Assembly (NCBI RefSeq): GCF_008000935.1
Contig: NZ_CP042831.1
Span: 2,604,001 to 2,668,000 of the forward strand
Origin: Flavobacterium alkalisoli
Lineage (GTDB): Bacteria; Bacteroidota; Bacteroidia; Flavobacteriales; Flavobacteriaceae
Reading direction: 5' to 3'
Length of the DNA stretch: 64,000 bases
Shown here: in pieces, positions 8,432 through 17,107 of the stretch
How the letters are laid out: the number at the start of each line of letters is the position of its first letter
Position numbering within the stretch: the first letter of the stretch is position 1
Notes under the pieces: generated by a model
What the model was told of the DNA's origin: nothing
What the model saw: only the letters and a program-made list of their open reading frames with translations
Database searches by the model: none
Program-made: the position numbers and the translations under genes

Positions 8432-9799
8432 TTAATAATGTTCCTGCTGTATGCCAAGTTTTTTCATTTTTGAATACAAGGTGGTAGCGGGGATCTTCAG
8501 CATTTCGGCAGCACCTCCCGATCCGAATACCTTTCCGCCACTGGCCTGTAAGGCCTGCATGATATGTTTACGTTCCATATCCTCCAGGGAGGATAGTTCA
8601 CCCGGAGCGGTTTCCCCCAAGCTTTCGGAGTCCGCGGGCAGTTCAATACTATCGATTTCATGGCCTGTGGCTAAAAGCCAACTGCGCTCAATAAGGTGTT
8701 CCAGTTCGCGTATATTGCCGGGCCAGCTGTATTGTAAGAGCTGTTGTTGTGCCTTGTCGCTAAACCCCGTAATGCCCTTACCGTTTGCCTTGTTGAATTT
8801 TAAAAGAAAATGATTGGCCAGCAACAGGATGTCGTCTTTCCTGTTTTTTAGTGGAGGAAGCTCAATAGGGAAAACATTTAGCCTGTAATATAAATCGAGC
8901 CTGAACCGACCCTCTGCGACTTCTTTTTCCAGGTTACGGTTTGTAGCGGCTATAATACGCACATCCACTTTAAAGGTATGGTTTCCGCCAATGCGTTCTA
9001 TCTCCTTTTCCTGAAGCACACGTAATAGTTTTACCTGGGCATCAAGGGGAAGCTCGCCAATTTCATCAAGGAACACCGTTCCGCCATTGGCCTGTTCAAA
9101 CTTGCCCGTACGCAGACTGTTGGCTCCTGTGAAGGCTCCTTTTTCGTGCCCGAATAGTTCTGACTCTACCAGCGACAATGGTAAGGCGGCGCAATTGACC
9201 ACAACTAGCGGTTTGTTTTTTCTGTCCGAGTTCTTATGTAAGGCGTGGGCAATGCGTTCTTTTCCCGTGCCGCTTTCCCCTGTAATCAGTACCGAAGTAT
9301 CCGTGGGGGCAACGAGACTTACTTTATGGAGTACCTCTTTAAGGTTCGGGCTTTGTCCGATAATCTCACCAAAGTCAGGGGCTGCCTGCTCTATCTCTCC
9401 CGTTTTTAATTCCTGCTGGTTTTCGATTTTATGTCTGTAACGGGCTATATCGAGCATTACCAACAGGTCTTTTTCCCTAAAGGGTTTTACCATAAAGCCG
9501 TACGGGCCTGTTTTTTTTACAGCCTCCAGGATGCTTTGATTCGTATTGGCCGATATGAATAGGAACGGTATTTTTACCGCTGCCAGTTCCCTGGCGAGGT
9601 CTATTCCCGTCTCGTTGCCTTTAAGTATGATATCCAGCAGGACCCAGTCGGGTCTTTTGGCCGCAATCATGGTTCTTGCCTGCGTTGCGGAAGAGGCTAT
9701 CCCCATCACATTGTAGTTGCCTTTTTTCAATATCATTTTCAGGTCATTGGCAACTATAAATTCATCTTCAACAATCAGTATTTTTTCATTCATATTCAT
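8432..9799 (-). CDS. NtrC-type sigma-54 response regulator
   Basis: 455 aa. Receiver domain at residues 5-120, with acidic pocket EDE (11-13), phosphoacceptor Asp56 (WVLLDIIL) and Lys105 (MVKPF). The AAA+ domain has Walker A GESGTGKE (174-181), GAFTGA (221-226), GTVFLDE and WPGNIRELEHLIE. The C-terminus has a Fis-type helix-turn-helix (GSGGAAEMLKIPATTLYSKM). It activates sigma-54 promoters when phosphorylated. The TPR histidine kinase begins upstream with 12 bp between the genes, so it is the likely partner. Receiver domains driven by HisKA_2 kinases are often of this type. Start at codon 1 or 3. Confidence 0.95.
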   Translation of the reverse strand: MNMNEKILIVEDEFIVANDLKMILKKGNYNVMGIASSATQARTMIAAKRPDWVLLDIILKGNETGIDLARELAAVKIPFLFISANTNQSILEAVKKTGPYGFMVKPFREKDLLVMLDIARYRHKIENQQELKTGEIEQAAPDFGEIIGQSPNLKEVLHKVSLVAPTDTSVLITGESGTGKERIAHALHKNSDRKNKPLVVVNCAALPLSLVESELFGHEKGAFTGANSLRTGKFEQANGGTVFLDEIGELPLDAQVKLLRVLQEKEIERIGGNHTFKVDVRIIAATNRNLEKEVAEGRFRLDLYYRLNVFPIELPPLKNRKDDILLLANHFLLKFNKANGKGITGFSDKAQQQLLQYSWPGNIRELEHLIERSWLLATGHEIDSIELPADSESLGETAPGELSSLEDMERKHIMQALQASGGKVFGSGGAAEMLKIPATTLYSKMKKLGIQQEHY

Positions 9800-9811
9800 C
9801 TGTCATTTTGC

Positions 9812-12031
9812 TTAAATATCAGTACCTCTTTTCGTAAATGGTATCGTTATGGTTACACCGTTGCCGGTGGTAATGTCAAATGCTCCGTCAAGCTGTTCGG
9901 CCAGCCCTCTCATAAGGTTCATACCCAGGGAATCCAGTTCAGTAAGTTCAAACCCTTCGGGGAGGCCGACACCGTTATCGGTAATCTGTAACAGGAATGT
10001 GTTTTCCTGGGTCTCCTTAAAGGTAATAGTGATAATGCCCTTTTGGTTGGGGAAGGCATATTTTATAGCGTTGCTTATGGCTTCATTCAGGATGAGACCG
10101 AGCGGTACAGCTTGTGCCACGTCTAATTCTGCCGATTGTATGTTGAGTTCAAACCGTATTTTGTTGTCATTATCAAAACTGTCTTTAAGATAGTTTGTCA
10201 ATTCCTGTATATACCAGGAAATATTGATACTTGCAAGATTATCGGTCTGATACAGCTTTTGATGGATAAGCGACATGGCATGCATTCTGTGCTGGCTGTT
10301 TTGAATGGCCTGCAGGGCATCCTCATTGTCAAGATAGGCCGACTGCGTGTTTAATAGGCTGATCACGATCTGCAGGTTGTTTTTAACCCTGTGGTGAATC
10401 TCTTTCAGGAGCCACTCTTTTTCCTCTACCAGGTTGCGCAGCTTTTTGTTCTGGCGGTTTATTTCTTCCTGTTTGGCCTCCAGGACCGCATTCGTTTTTC
10501 GTTTGATGCAATACCCGCTGTAGACCAGTGCAAGGATTATGAAGGATATAACCAAACTCCCGATAAAGATATAGCGTATTACCATTTCCTTTTCCAGTTT
10601 TGTTTGCTGCAGCTCGCTTTGCTGTGTCAGGAGCTTGATGTTCTTATCTTTTTTCTCGGTCTCGTATTGTAACTGTAGGTCTGAAAACTGTTTGGAGCTA
10701 TTGATATTAAAAAGGGAATCATTAAAAGTTTTATAATTCTTCAGATGCTGAATAGCACCTAAATAATTGCCTGTAGCCGAATCGGACTGAAATTGGGTAT
10801 GTTCCAGCTGCGACAGGTTATATAGGTCATTATGTACTTTTGCCAGCTCTTTTAGTTTGCCGATGTAAGAGTAGGTTTTGTCGGCCTGTCCGGTCTGTGT
10901 CAGGTAGCTTATTATGGCATAATAGATTTTTTCCTGCTCTATATGGGGCCTTCCTTCAAGATTATTGCTGCATTTCAGAAGTTGCTCATAATAGTGCCTG
11001 GCTTTATTGTACTGCTTCAGTTTACAGTATATCAGCATGTATAATGAATGGTATTCCACATCACAATCACTGCTATGGTAAAACTGAAAACCATTATCCA
11101 GTACTTCCAGCGCTTCTGTAATCTTTCCTCTGTGATACAGGCTTCGGGCGGTGTTTATTGTTATTGCGGTTACTCCTTCGGTATCATTGTTCTCTTTTGA
11201 TACGGCGATGGCTTTCTTGTAGTATTCAACCGATTTATCATAGAAGTTAAGTTCAGAATATATGGTTCCCAAAAGATCGTACAACAGACTTACCCATAAG
11301 CCGCCAACCTTGACGCTGTCCATCGTCTTTTCGGCCTTAAGAGCAAAGGATAGCGCTTGTTCATAATTCCCCTGAACCCTGTAATCCATAGCAAGTACTG
11401 TGTACTCCTGAAAAAGGTTTGCATCCTCCAGTTTTTTTTTGATTTCAACAGCCTGTAAGGCATATTTTATGGATGTAGCAGGCTTATCCATACTATTAAA
11501 AATAATGGATAGTTTACAATACATTTCCGCTTCTTTATCAATCTTACCCGCTTGTTTGTATAATGATGCCGCATTAATGAAATAGTTAACAGAATTCGGG
11601 TCGCCGTTATTTGAGGCAAAATAACCCAGAGAGGAGTAAATATTGGCAGCTTCTTTATTGAGATTGTATTTTTTTGCATAATTCAGCGCCTTGTGTTTTA
11701 ACTTGTTTCCTGTAATGGTATCACCTTTTTTAATTGCTATTTCCGCATCAAGCAGCATACTTTGGGCAATAGTATTTTTAAGGTCGAGTTTTCTGCTGAT
11801 CTGCATTGCCTTGCGGTTCAGTAAAACAACACGGTCCATATCTTCTTTGGAATGTTTATCCTTCTCCAGATAATAGTGTACCGCTTCCAACAGCTTATCT
11901 GCCTTCTCCTGGTTATCTTCACCATGTTGCAGTTTCTCCACCAGCGCATGCATTTTCTCATCATCGGTTTGCTGACCAATGGATTTGAGCGGAAACAACA
12001 AGGCAAGTATAAGTACTATTCGATATACCAT
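9812..12031 (-). CDS. TPR sensor histidine kinase, HisKA_2 type
   Basis: 739 aa. Signal peptide (residues 1-20), TPR-like helices from about 60 to 440 in the periplasm, one membrane segment at 486-508, a short coiled coil, then a HisKA_2 dimerisation box with EIHHRVKNN (phospho-His546) and an HATPase domain with NEAISNAIKYAF (N box, 649-660), DNGVGLP (G1, from 685) and GMNLMRGLAEQL. It transfers phosphate to the adjacent NtrC-type regulator. The periplasmic TPR array suggests sensing of a protein or envelope state. It lies 15 bp after the DUF1275 gene, inside the same operon. Confidence 0.93.
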   Translation of the reverse strand: MVYRIVLILALLFPLKSIGQQTDDEKMHALVEKLQHGEDNQEKADKLLEAVHYYLEKDKHSKEDMDRVVLLNRKAMQISRKLDLKNTIAQSMLLDAEIAIKKGDTITGNKLKHKALNYAKKYNLNKEAANIYSSLGYFASNNGDPNSVNYFINAASLYKQAGKIDKEAEMYCKLSIIFNSMDKPATSIKYALQAVEIKKKLEDANLFQEYTVLAMDYRVQGNYEQALSFALKAEKTMDSVKVGGLWVSLLYDLLGTIYSELNFYDKSVEYYKKAIAVSKENNDTEGVTAITINTARSLYHRGKITEALEVLDNGFQFYHSSDCDVEYHSLYMLIYCKLKQYNKARHYYEQLLKCSNNLEGRPHIEQEKIYYAIISYLTQTGQADKTYSYIGKLKELAKVHNDLYNLSQLEHTQFQSDSATGNYLGAIQHLKNYKTFNDSLFNINSSKQFSDLQLQYETEKKDKNIKLLTQQSELQQTKLEKEMVIRYIFIGSLVISFIILALVYSGYCIKRKTNAVLEAKQEEINRQNKKLRNLVEEKEWLLKEIHHRVKNNLQIVISLLNTQSAYLDNEDALQAIQNSQHRMHAMSLIHQKLYQTDNLASINISWYIQELTNYLKDSFDNDNKIRFELNIQSAELDVAQAVPLGLILNEAISNAIKYAFPNQKGIITITFKETQENTFLLQITDNGVGLPEGFELTELDSLGMNLMRGLAEQLDGAFDITTGNGVTITIPFTKRGTDI

Positions 12032-12046
12032 TTTTTTAAGTTAAAA

Positions 12047-12709
12047 TTATTCAATATTCCTTCTTTCGTCGAGATAACACAGCAGCATTGGCAGGGCTGC
12101 TGCAAGTATCGCTTTCAGCCCGAATTCAGCTGCGCACAAAGCACCCGATACACACCCTGTCAGAAACCCCGTTATTGCAATGGCTTGCTTTTTAATACTG
12201 ATAAGGGCGACTGGGGCAACAGTTCTGTTTATCAGTAGATTGCGTATGTCCAGTGATGCCTGAGTGACATTGCCTGTCATAACCGTTGTGGGTCCATACG
12301 TGGCTTTAGGGAACAGTTTCCCAAATGCATTTTGCAGCCCTAGGGCAAAAACAACAATCATTACGTAAAGGTACATTATTCCCTTGTTATTACTTTCGGG
12401 ATAAACATAAGCCAGAATACCTGCCACAACTAATAGCAACGCTTCGGCTAACAGGATCCGGCGCTTTTCGCCAGATTTCTCAGACAGCCGACCCCCGCAC
12501 ATTACCGCGATAATAAAGACAGGAAAGGTAATTAATTTTATCCATGCCTGTATATCCCCGCCTTTGATGATCTGATAGGCAAAAACAATAAAGTTACCGG
12601 TTACATGGGCCGAGAAGATAGTGTCACCGGCGACAAAGGTTACCGTGTCGCAATAACCCGCAACAGCCGACAGAAGCAGGGTCGTGTAATGTATACCTTG
12701 GAATCTCAT
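12047..12709 (-). CDS. DUF1275 (YoaK-like) membrane protein
   Basis: 220 aa with about six hydrophobic segments. The N-terminal AGYCDTVTFVAGDTIFSAHVTGN motif and the later PTTVMTGNVTQA segment are diagnostic of DUF1275/YoaK. Function unknown for the family. It follows dps by 5 bp and precedes the kinase by 15 bp, so it belongs to the dps operon. Confidence 0.9.
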   Translation of the reverse strand: MRFQGIHYTTLLLSAVAGYCDTVTFVAGDTIFSAHVTGNFIVFAYQIIKGGDIQAWIKLITFPVFIIAVMCGGRLSEKSGEKRRILLAEALLLVVAGILAYVYPESNNKGIMYLYVMIVVFALGLQNAFGKLFPKATYGPTTVMTGNVTQASLDIRNLLINRTVAPVALISIKKQAIAITGFLTGCVSGALCAAEFGLKAILAAALPMLLCYLDERRNIE

Positions 12710-12714
12710 TGGTT

Positions 12715-13188
12715 TTATTTCAGATGAGCTCTTAGCATCCAGGCCATTTTTTCATGGCTTTCCATCAGTGATGTAATGAAATCACTGGTGCCATAATCCT
12801 TTAGCTCAGCAGCAAAAAGGTCAATCCTTTCGCGAAGGAACATGATAATGCTCTCATGATCCATTAAAAGATCCCTGATAAATCCGGGACCGTTGTTTTC
12901 CGACCTTGATACTTCGGTCAACTGGGTTAACTCTAAAAAGTCTTTTAAGGTAGCCGGGGCATAGTGTCCCAAAGTTCGTATTCTTTCGGCTACACTGTCC
13001 ATAATTTCATCGAGTTGGCGATACTGGGATTCAAAGAAGAGATGTTTGTTGTAAAAGTCGTTTCCCTCTACATTCCAATGGGCGTTTCGGGTTTTGGTGT
13101 ACAGCAGAAACTCGTCTGCAAGCAGTTTGCTGAGCGAGTCGGTGACCTGTAGGATATTTTCTTTCCTGATGCCAATAAATGATTCCAT
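12715..13188 (-). CDS. dps: Dps-family ferritin-like DNA-protection protein
   Basis: 157 aa, the usual Dps length. The ferroxidase-site segments are present: TRNAHWNVEGNDF (His near 37), QYRQLDEIMDSVAERIRTLGH (Asp/Glu ligands), plus the C-terminal SLMESHEKMAWMLRAHL helix. Dps dodecamers oxidise and store iron with hydrogen peroxide and bind DNA in the cytoplasm. It is the first gene of a six-gene operon ending in a sigma-54 activator, and its upstream region has a well-formed -24/-12 promoter plus two conserved boxes. Sigma-54 control of dps would be unusual. Confidence 0.93.
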   Translation of the reverse strand: MESFIGIRKENILQVTDSLSKLLADEFLLYTKTRNAHWNVEGNDFYNKHLFFESQYRQLDEIMDSVAERIRTLGHYAPATLKDFLELTQLTEVSRSENNGPGFIRDLLMDHESIIMFLRERIDLFAAELKDYGTSDFITSLMESHEKMAWMLRAHLK

Positions 13189-13256
13189 AATTCTTTATTT
13201 GATGTTAACAGCCTTGCGGAGCTAAGCCGATTGAAATGTTTAAACACTTACGGTAT

Positions 13257-13273
13257 AAGCGAATTTGTTGCCA
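13257..13273 (-). promoter_or_regulatory. Sigma-54 (-24/-12) promoter of the dps operon
   Basis: On the minus strand: TGGCAACAAATTCGCTTA. GG (13272-13271) and GC (13260-13259) are separated by exactly 10 nt, and TGGCA fits the -24 consensus. It lies about 70 bp before the dps start. The -12 half (ATTCGCTT) is identical to that of the YceI operon promoter at 31963-31978. Confidence 0.7.
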
Positions 13274-13291
13274 TTTGTTTTAATGCTCTGT

Positions 13292-13342
13292 TTTTCAGTT
13301 GTTTGATTTTTTTTGGATTTTTTTTATTTTACGATATATAGT
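13292..13342 (-). promoter_or_regulatory. Upstream activating sites of the dps operon
   Basis: Contains ACTATATATCGTAA (13342-13329) and CAAACAACTGAAAA (13305-13292) on the minus strand, both repeated exactly before the secreted isochorismatase-like gene. CCATAA also precedes the first box in both copies. The distance from the outer box to the -24 element is about 69 bp, typical for enhancer-binding proteins. Confidence 0.65.
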
Positions 13343-13673
13343 TAAATTATGGATAGTATGTTAAGGGAGTGTTATTTGGTTTCATTCTTTTACCTATAAG
13401 ATAACGTTCTGTGTACGTCCAAAAGTCTATCGGGACCTGGCTGTCGAGTTTTTATTAAATAATAGAAAATGACTAAAAATAGTAAATAAAAAATACAGTA
13501 AACACTATAAATTACTGGTAATTAGTTGTTTATATGTATGGTGTGAAAATTGTACTATAATAGTCGTTTGTGGTAACTACAGCTGCTCCGGTAGGTCAGG
13601 AGGATGTTGATACTGTGGCCCCAACATTTATTGCAAAATAATAGTAGACAGACCTTAAATAAAAAATCTAAAC

Positions 13674-14624
13674 ATGAAAACAATTTACACACTGGCATTC
13701 TTAATAATGACTGCTTTTTTACAGGCCCAAAATCCAGATCAATCCGCCATACAGCAGGAATTCCGACTGGCAGCAGACAGCATTTCCTTTCCCCTGACAC
13801 TTGTGAATGCCTTTCCGTTTATTTCCGGTGAAGTAAACGGTGTTAAAGGTAAGTTTATGTTTGATACCGGTAAGCAGGAAGCTTTGGAAATCAATAATAA
13901 CATGGTTCCCTTATCCTCCCAAAGAGAATCAGGGAATGGTTTTGTTGCGAGCGGTCAAAAATTTAAAGTGTATACCAATGATACCATTAAAGAGGTACGT
14001 TTAGTAAATGGCTTACATTTTCAGAACCTAAAACAGATTGAAAGTGCTAATTTGGATTTTTTGCAGAATCGAATCACGCCTGATTGTATAGGCTATATAG
14101 GTTTCGATTTTTTCGAGGGATACCTGTTCAAGCTCGATTATATTAAGAGAAAACTTACGTTCTACAAAAATACTTCTGTAAGAGAATTGTCAAAAGATTT
14201 TCTTAATGGAGAAAAAATACTGGCCATATTGGATTTTGAAATTAGAAATCAACCCAATATTCCGATTATTAAAATGAAGGTAACTGATATTGATATTCTC
14301 GGACTTTTCGATACAGGTGGCAGTTATGGATTATTAGCAATAACCGACAATGACGCTAAGAAACTTATAAGGGAAAAAAATCTTATAAATTATGGAAAAG
14401 ACGGTTATGGTACTAACCTGTTTTCATTGAATAAAGTAAAAATGGACGCTGATCTGGTGACAGATTTTATAGCAATCGATAAATTTGAAGGGGATTTTAG
14501 TCCTGTTAGAAAAGCTATAGGGTTAACAGAAGATAATTTTTTACTTATTGCTCACCGTTTTTTCGCAAAATTTAAGACTGTATGGGATTATAAACATAAA
14601 AGGATTTACGTCTTAAAGTACTAA
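13674..14624 (+). CDS. Exported retropepsin-like aspartyl protease family protein
   Basis: 316 aa with a signal peptide (MKTIYTLAFLIMTAFLQAQ). Two copies of the aspartic-protease active-site signature are visible: GKFMFDTGKQE in the first half and LGLFDTGGSYG in the second, as expected for a single-chain two-lobed retropepsin-like protein. A GYIGFDFFEGY segment follows the first lobe, like the I-G-x-D/N segments of bacterial aspartyl proteases. Proteolysis is not proven; some relatives bind rather than cleave. It stands alone on the plus strand with about 480 bp of mostly empty sequence upstream. Confidence 0.7.
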   Translation: MKTIYTLAFLIMTAFLQAQNPDQSAIQQEFRLAADSISFPLTLVNAFPFISGEVNGVKGKFMFDTGKQEALEINNNMVPLSSQRESGNGFVASGQKFKVYTNDTIKEVRLVNGLHFQNLKQIESANLDFLQNRITPDCIGYIGFDFFEGYLFKLDYIKRKLTFYKNTSVRELSKDFLNGEKILAILDFEIRNQPNIPIIKMKVTDIDILGLFDTGGSYGLLAITDNDAKKLIREKNLINYGKDGYGTNLFSLNKVKMDADLVTDFIAIDKFEGDFSPVRKAIGLTEDNFLLIAHRFFAKFKTVWDYKHKRIYVLKY

Positions 14625-15012
14625 AGGATTAATTTAATGAATTTTTTAAAAGAAGAGTCTATACATGATGAAAAACAGGGATAATCTTGCGTAACAGCAT
14701 AATTAATAGTGTTAAAACCATTAGACTTCTCAAAAAAGGGCCTTAAACTAAATACCTTAATTTATTTTTTGATGGGACCGACACCTGTCGGGACGTATTA
14801 GTGTGGGCAGAGAAGGCAGGTTAATGATAAAGCAGCTTGCGGAGCGTCGGTTCCGCCAAACATTGTATCTGTATCGGGATTACGATCTTATAGCGTTGGA
14901 TGTTCTGCAGGTTTAAGGACGTGCTCCCAAAAGGAGCAGGGAAAGATATATTTTTTTAAGGAAATAACAGACCACACCCTAGTTAGGGATAGTTGTTAGT
15001 CAGGTAACCTTT
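14625..15012. other. Intergenic region with small hairpins, no gene seen
   Basis: I see no convincing gene. Small inverted repeats are CCGACA-CC-TGTCGG (14777-14790) and TGCTCC-CAAAA-GGAGCA (14922-14938). A short open stretch near 14820-14920 has no recognisable product. Confidence 0.4.
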
Positions 15013-15049
15013 TTAGAATGTCAATTGTGAGGGATACAGATGGTGAAGA

Positions 15050-15889
15050 TCACGCAAAGCTGCTGCAGGAAGTCCCCGCATCGTCGTAATATTTCTTGAT
15101 TACTTTGGTCATGTGGCTGGCATCTGTGAACCCGAGGTCATAGGCTATCTCTTTCAGGCTCTGTCCCGAGTATTCAATCCGGCTCTGCGCCACATTTACC
15201 CTGGCCTTAAGAATGTATTCCTTAAGACTTTCCCCGGTCTTTTTTTTAAAGTATTCACCAACATAGTTGGGTGATAACTTAAACTCATCAGCTATTATAT
15301 CGGTTTTCAGCTTACTGTTATCAAAGAGGTTGTACTGGATGTACTGCAGTAAATCACGTGTCTGAAGATCTTTGTCCTGATGCTTTTCCAGAAAGCTGTT
15401 CTCAAAATTCCGCAGTAGTAGATTAAGCAGGGCCACCATATTGGTTCGCAGGATGGACTCCGACGCGCTGTTTTGCTCTTTTTCCCTTTGCATGCTTCGA
15501 ATAAGGCTGGTCATCACAGCCCTGTCGGAATCGGAATGGATGATATCGCCAGGTATTCGATTGTAGCTGCTTAAGATAAAATGGAGGTTAGCGAACCATT
15601 GGCTATAATCCATCAAAGTTCGTTTGTCCTCCTTAAAGAAAAGGGCATTAAAACGGATGAAGACAAAAGTAGTTTCCGATTCAATTTCAAAGGAATGGCA
15701 ATCGTATGGTGGCAAAAGGAAAATACTTTCATCCTGATAGGGAAGAAGAGTACCGTTTATACATTGTTTACCGGTTCCCTCCTCAATAAAGACGAGTTCA
15801 AAGAAATTATGCTTATGGGGCCTGCGGCTCCATAGGGTCAGGGTTTCTTTTTCAATGTCAAAGGGCATTAAAGAGTTTTCGATGTGCAT
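15050..15889 (-). CDS. AraC-family transcriptional regulator, likely frameshifted at its C-terminus
   Basis: About 279 aa from the ATG at 15889 (an upstream ATG at 15925 is possible). An N-terminal cupin-like sensor (HKHNFFELVFIEEGTG, FLLPPYDCHSFEIES) is followed by two AraC helix-turn-helix motifs near the C-terminus (LKTDIIADEFKLSPNYVGEYF and LKEIAYDLGFTDASHMTKVIKKYY). After KKYY the frame gives an atypical tail and stop, but a neighbouring frame continues with LPAAALRDLHHL to a stop at 15013, which looks like the normal AraC ending. I infer a 1-base indel near 15085. Its target is probably the adjacent oxidoreductase. Confidence 0.82.
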   Translation of the reverse strand: MHIENSLMPFDIEKETLTLWSRRPHKHNFFELVFIEEGTGKQCINGTLLPYQDESIFLLPPYDCHSFEIESETTFVFIRFNALFFKEDKRTLMDYSQWFANLHFILSSYNRIPGDIIHSDSDRAVMTSLIRSMQREKEQNSASESILRTNMVALLNLLLRNFENSFLEKHQDKDLQTRDLLQYIQYNLFDNSKLKTDIIADEFKLSPNYVGEYFKKKTGESLKEYILKARVNVAQSRIEYSGQSLKEIAYDLGFTDASHMTKVIKKYYDDAGTSCSSFA

Positions 15890-16068
15890 AACCTGTTTTT
15901 TTTGTAAGGCAATGGGTAAAAACAAATATAACAGTTTTTACCCATTTACGAGCGAGAGTGTTGCATCCTTTCCTAGGACGCAGGATGATGCGAGAGGATA
16001 GGGGAGAGGATTGCATTAAGCGTAGTCCCTCGTGCTTAGGGGTTGAGTTCCGGCGCCTGCCGCAATTA

Positions 16069-17007
16069 TTACAGGGTTACAACGATTTTGCCGACTGTCC
16101 TGCCGGTCTCAATATGTTGGTGTGCCTTAGCCATTTCGCCAAAAGCGAACTCTTCGGAAACATGCGACCTGATATATCCTTTGGCCAGCCACTCCGCAAT
16201 AACCTTCATATCGTCCCCGCTGGATGAGACCAGAAAGAAATAGCCGTTTACGCCTTTGGCCGCCGCTTTTTCCGTTACGGCCTCGCTAAGTCCGGTTGGG
16301 ATGCTTATCACGGTTCCCCCGGCCTTGGCAACAGCGATGGAATTGTCAATGTTGTCCCCACCTACGGTATCAAAAACAAAATCAAATTCCGAAGGGGCAT
16401 TTTTCCAGTCATAGCCGTGATAATCGATATGTTCCTGAGCTCCAAGTCCCAGTACAAACTCACGGTTCGCTCCCGAGGAGGTCCCTGTTATAACAGCGCC
16501 AAGATGTCGGGCCATCTGAACGGCAAAGTGCCCTACGCCTCCCGAGGCGGCATGGATCAAGATCTTATCTTCACGCTTTACCTGTGCCTTGTGTACCAGT
16601 GCCTGGTACGCGGTGAGGGCCGCAAGGGTAGCGGCAGCCGCTTCGCCATGGGATATGTTAGCTGGCTTAAGTGCCAGCTGGCTGCCCGGTGCTGTAACGT
16701 ACTCGGCATAGGCCTTGCCGTGTCCGGGGAAGTTTACCATACCGAATACCTCATCGCCTTTTTTGAAGCCGGAATCAGTTCCCGTCTCCACAACAATACC
16801 GCTGATATCCCAGCCTAAGATAATGGGCAGCTCTTCCTTAAGCCTGCCGTATACGCCTTTACCGGCACGGCTTTTTATATCAACCGGGTTGATGCTGATT
16901 GCTTTCACCTCTACAAGGACTTCATCAGCGGTGATTGTCGGAACTGGTATTTCACTATATGTGAGTTTATCGGTGGTCCCTGCTTCGTTTATAAGTATTG
17001 CTTTCAT
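16069..17007 (-). CDS. NAD(P)-dependent quinone oxidoreductase-like alcohol dehydrogenase (MDR superfamily)
   Basis: 312 aa. GroES-like N-terminus (VKAISINPVDIKSRAG, LGWDISGIVVETG), then a Rossmann domain with IHAASGGVGHFAVQMARHLGA for NADP binding. There are no zinc-ligand cysteines, as in the zeta-crystallin/QOR group, which reduces quinones or activated alkenes in the cytoplasm. C-terminal GKAHQHIETGRTVGKIVV is typical. The AraC regulator lies downstream on the same strand. A relative is at 43396-44361. Confidence 0.9.
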   Translation of the reverse strand: MKAILINEAGTTDKLTYSEIPVPTITADEVLVEVKAISINPVDIKSRAGKGVYGRLKEELPIILGWDISGIVVETGTDSGFKKGDEVFGMVNFPGHGKAYAEYVTAPGSQLALKPANISHGEAAAATLAALTAYQALVHKAQVKREDKILIHAASGGVGHFAVQMARHLGAVITGTSSGANREFVLGLGAQEHIDYHGYDWKNAPSEFDFVFDTVGGDNIDNSIAVAKAGGTVISIPTGLSEAVTEKAAAKGVNGYFFLVSSSGDDMKVIAEWLAKGYIRSHVSEEFAFGEMAKAHQHIETGRTVGKIVVTL

Positions 17008-17107
17008 GTTGCTATCTGTTTTGATTACTATTTTTATTATCTGTCGGTTTCTCCGGGATCGAGGAAATGGCTTCTTTATAAATTATGGCCTGTAATACGG
17101 TATTGTA

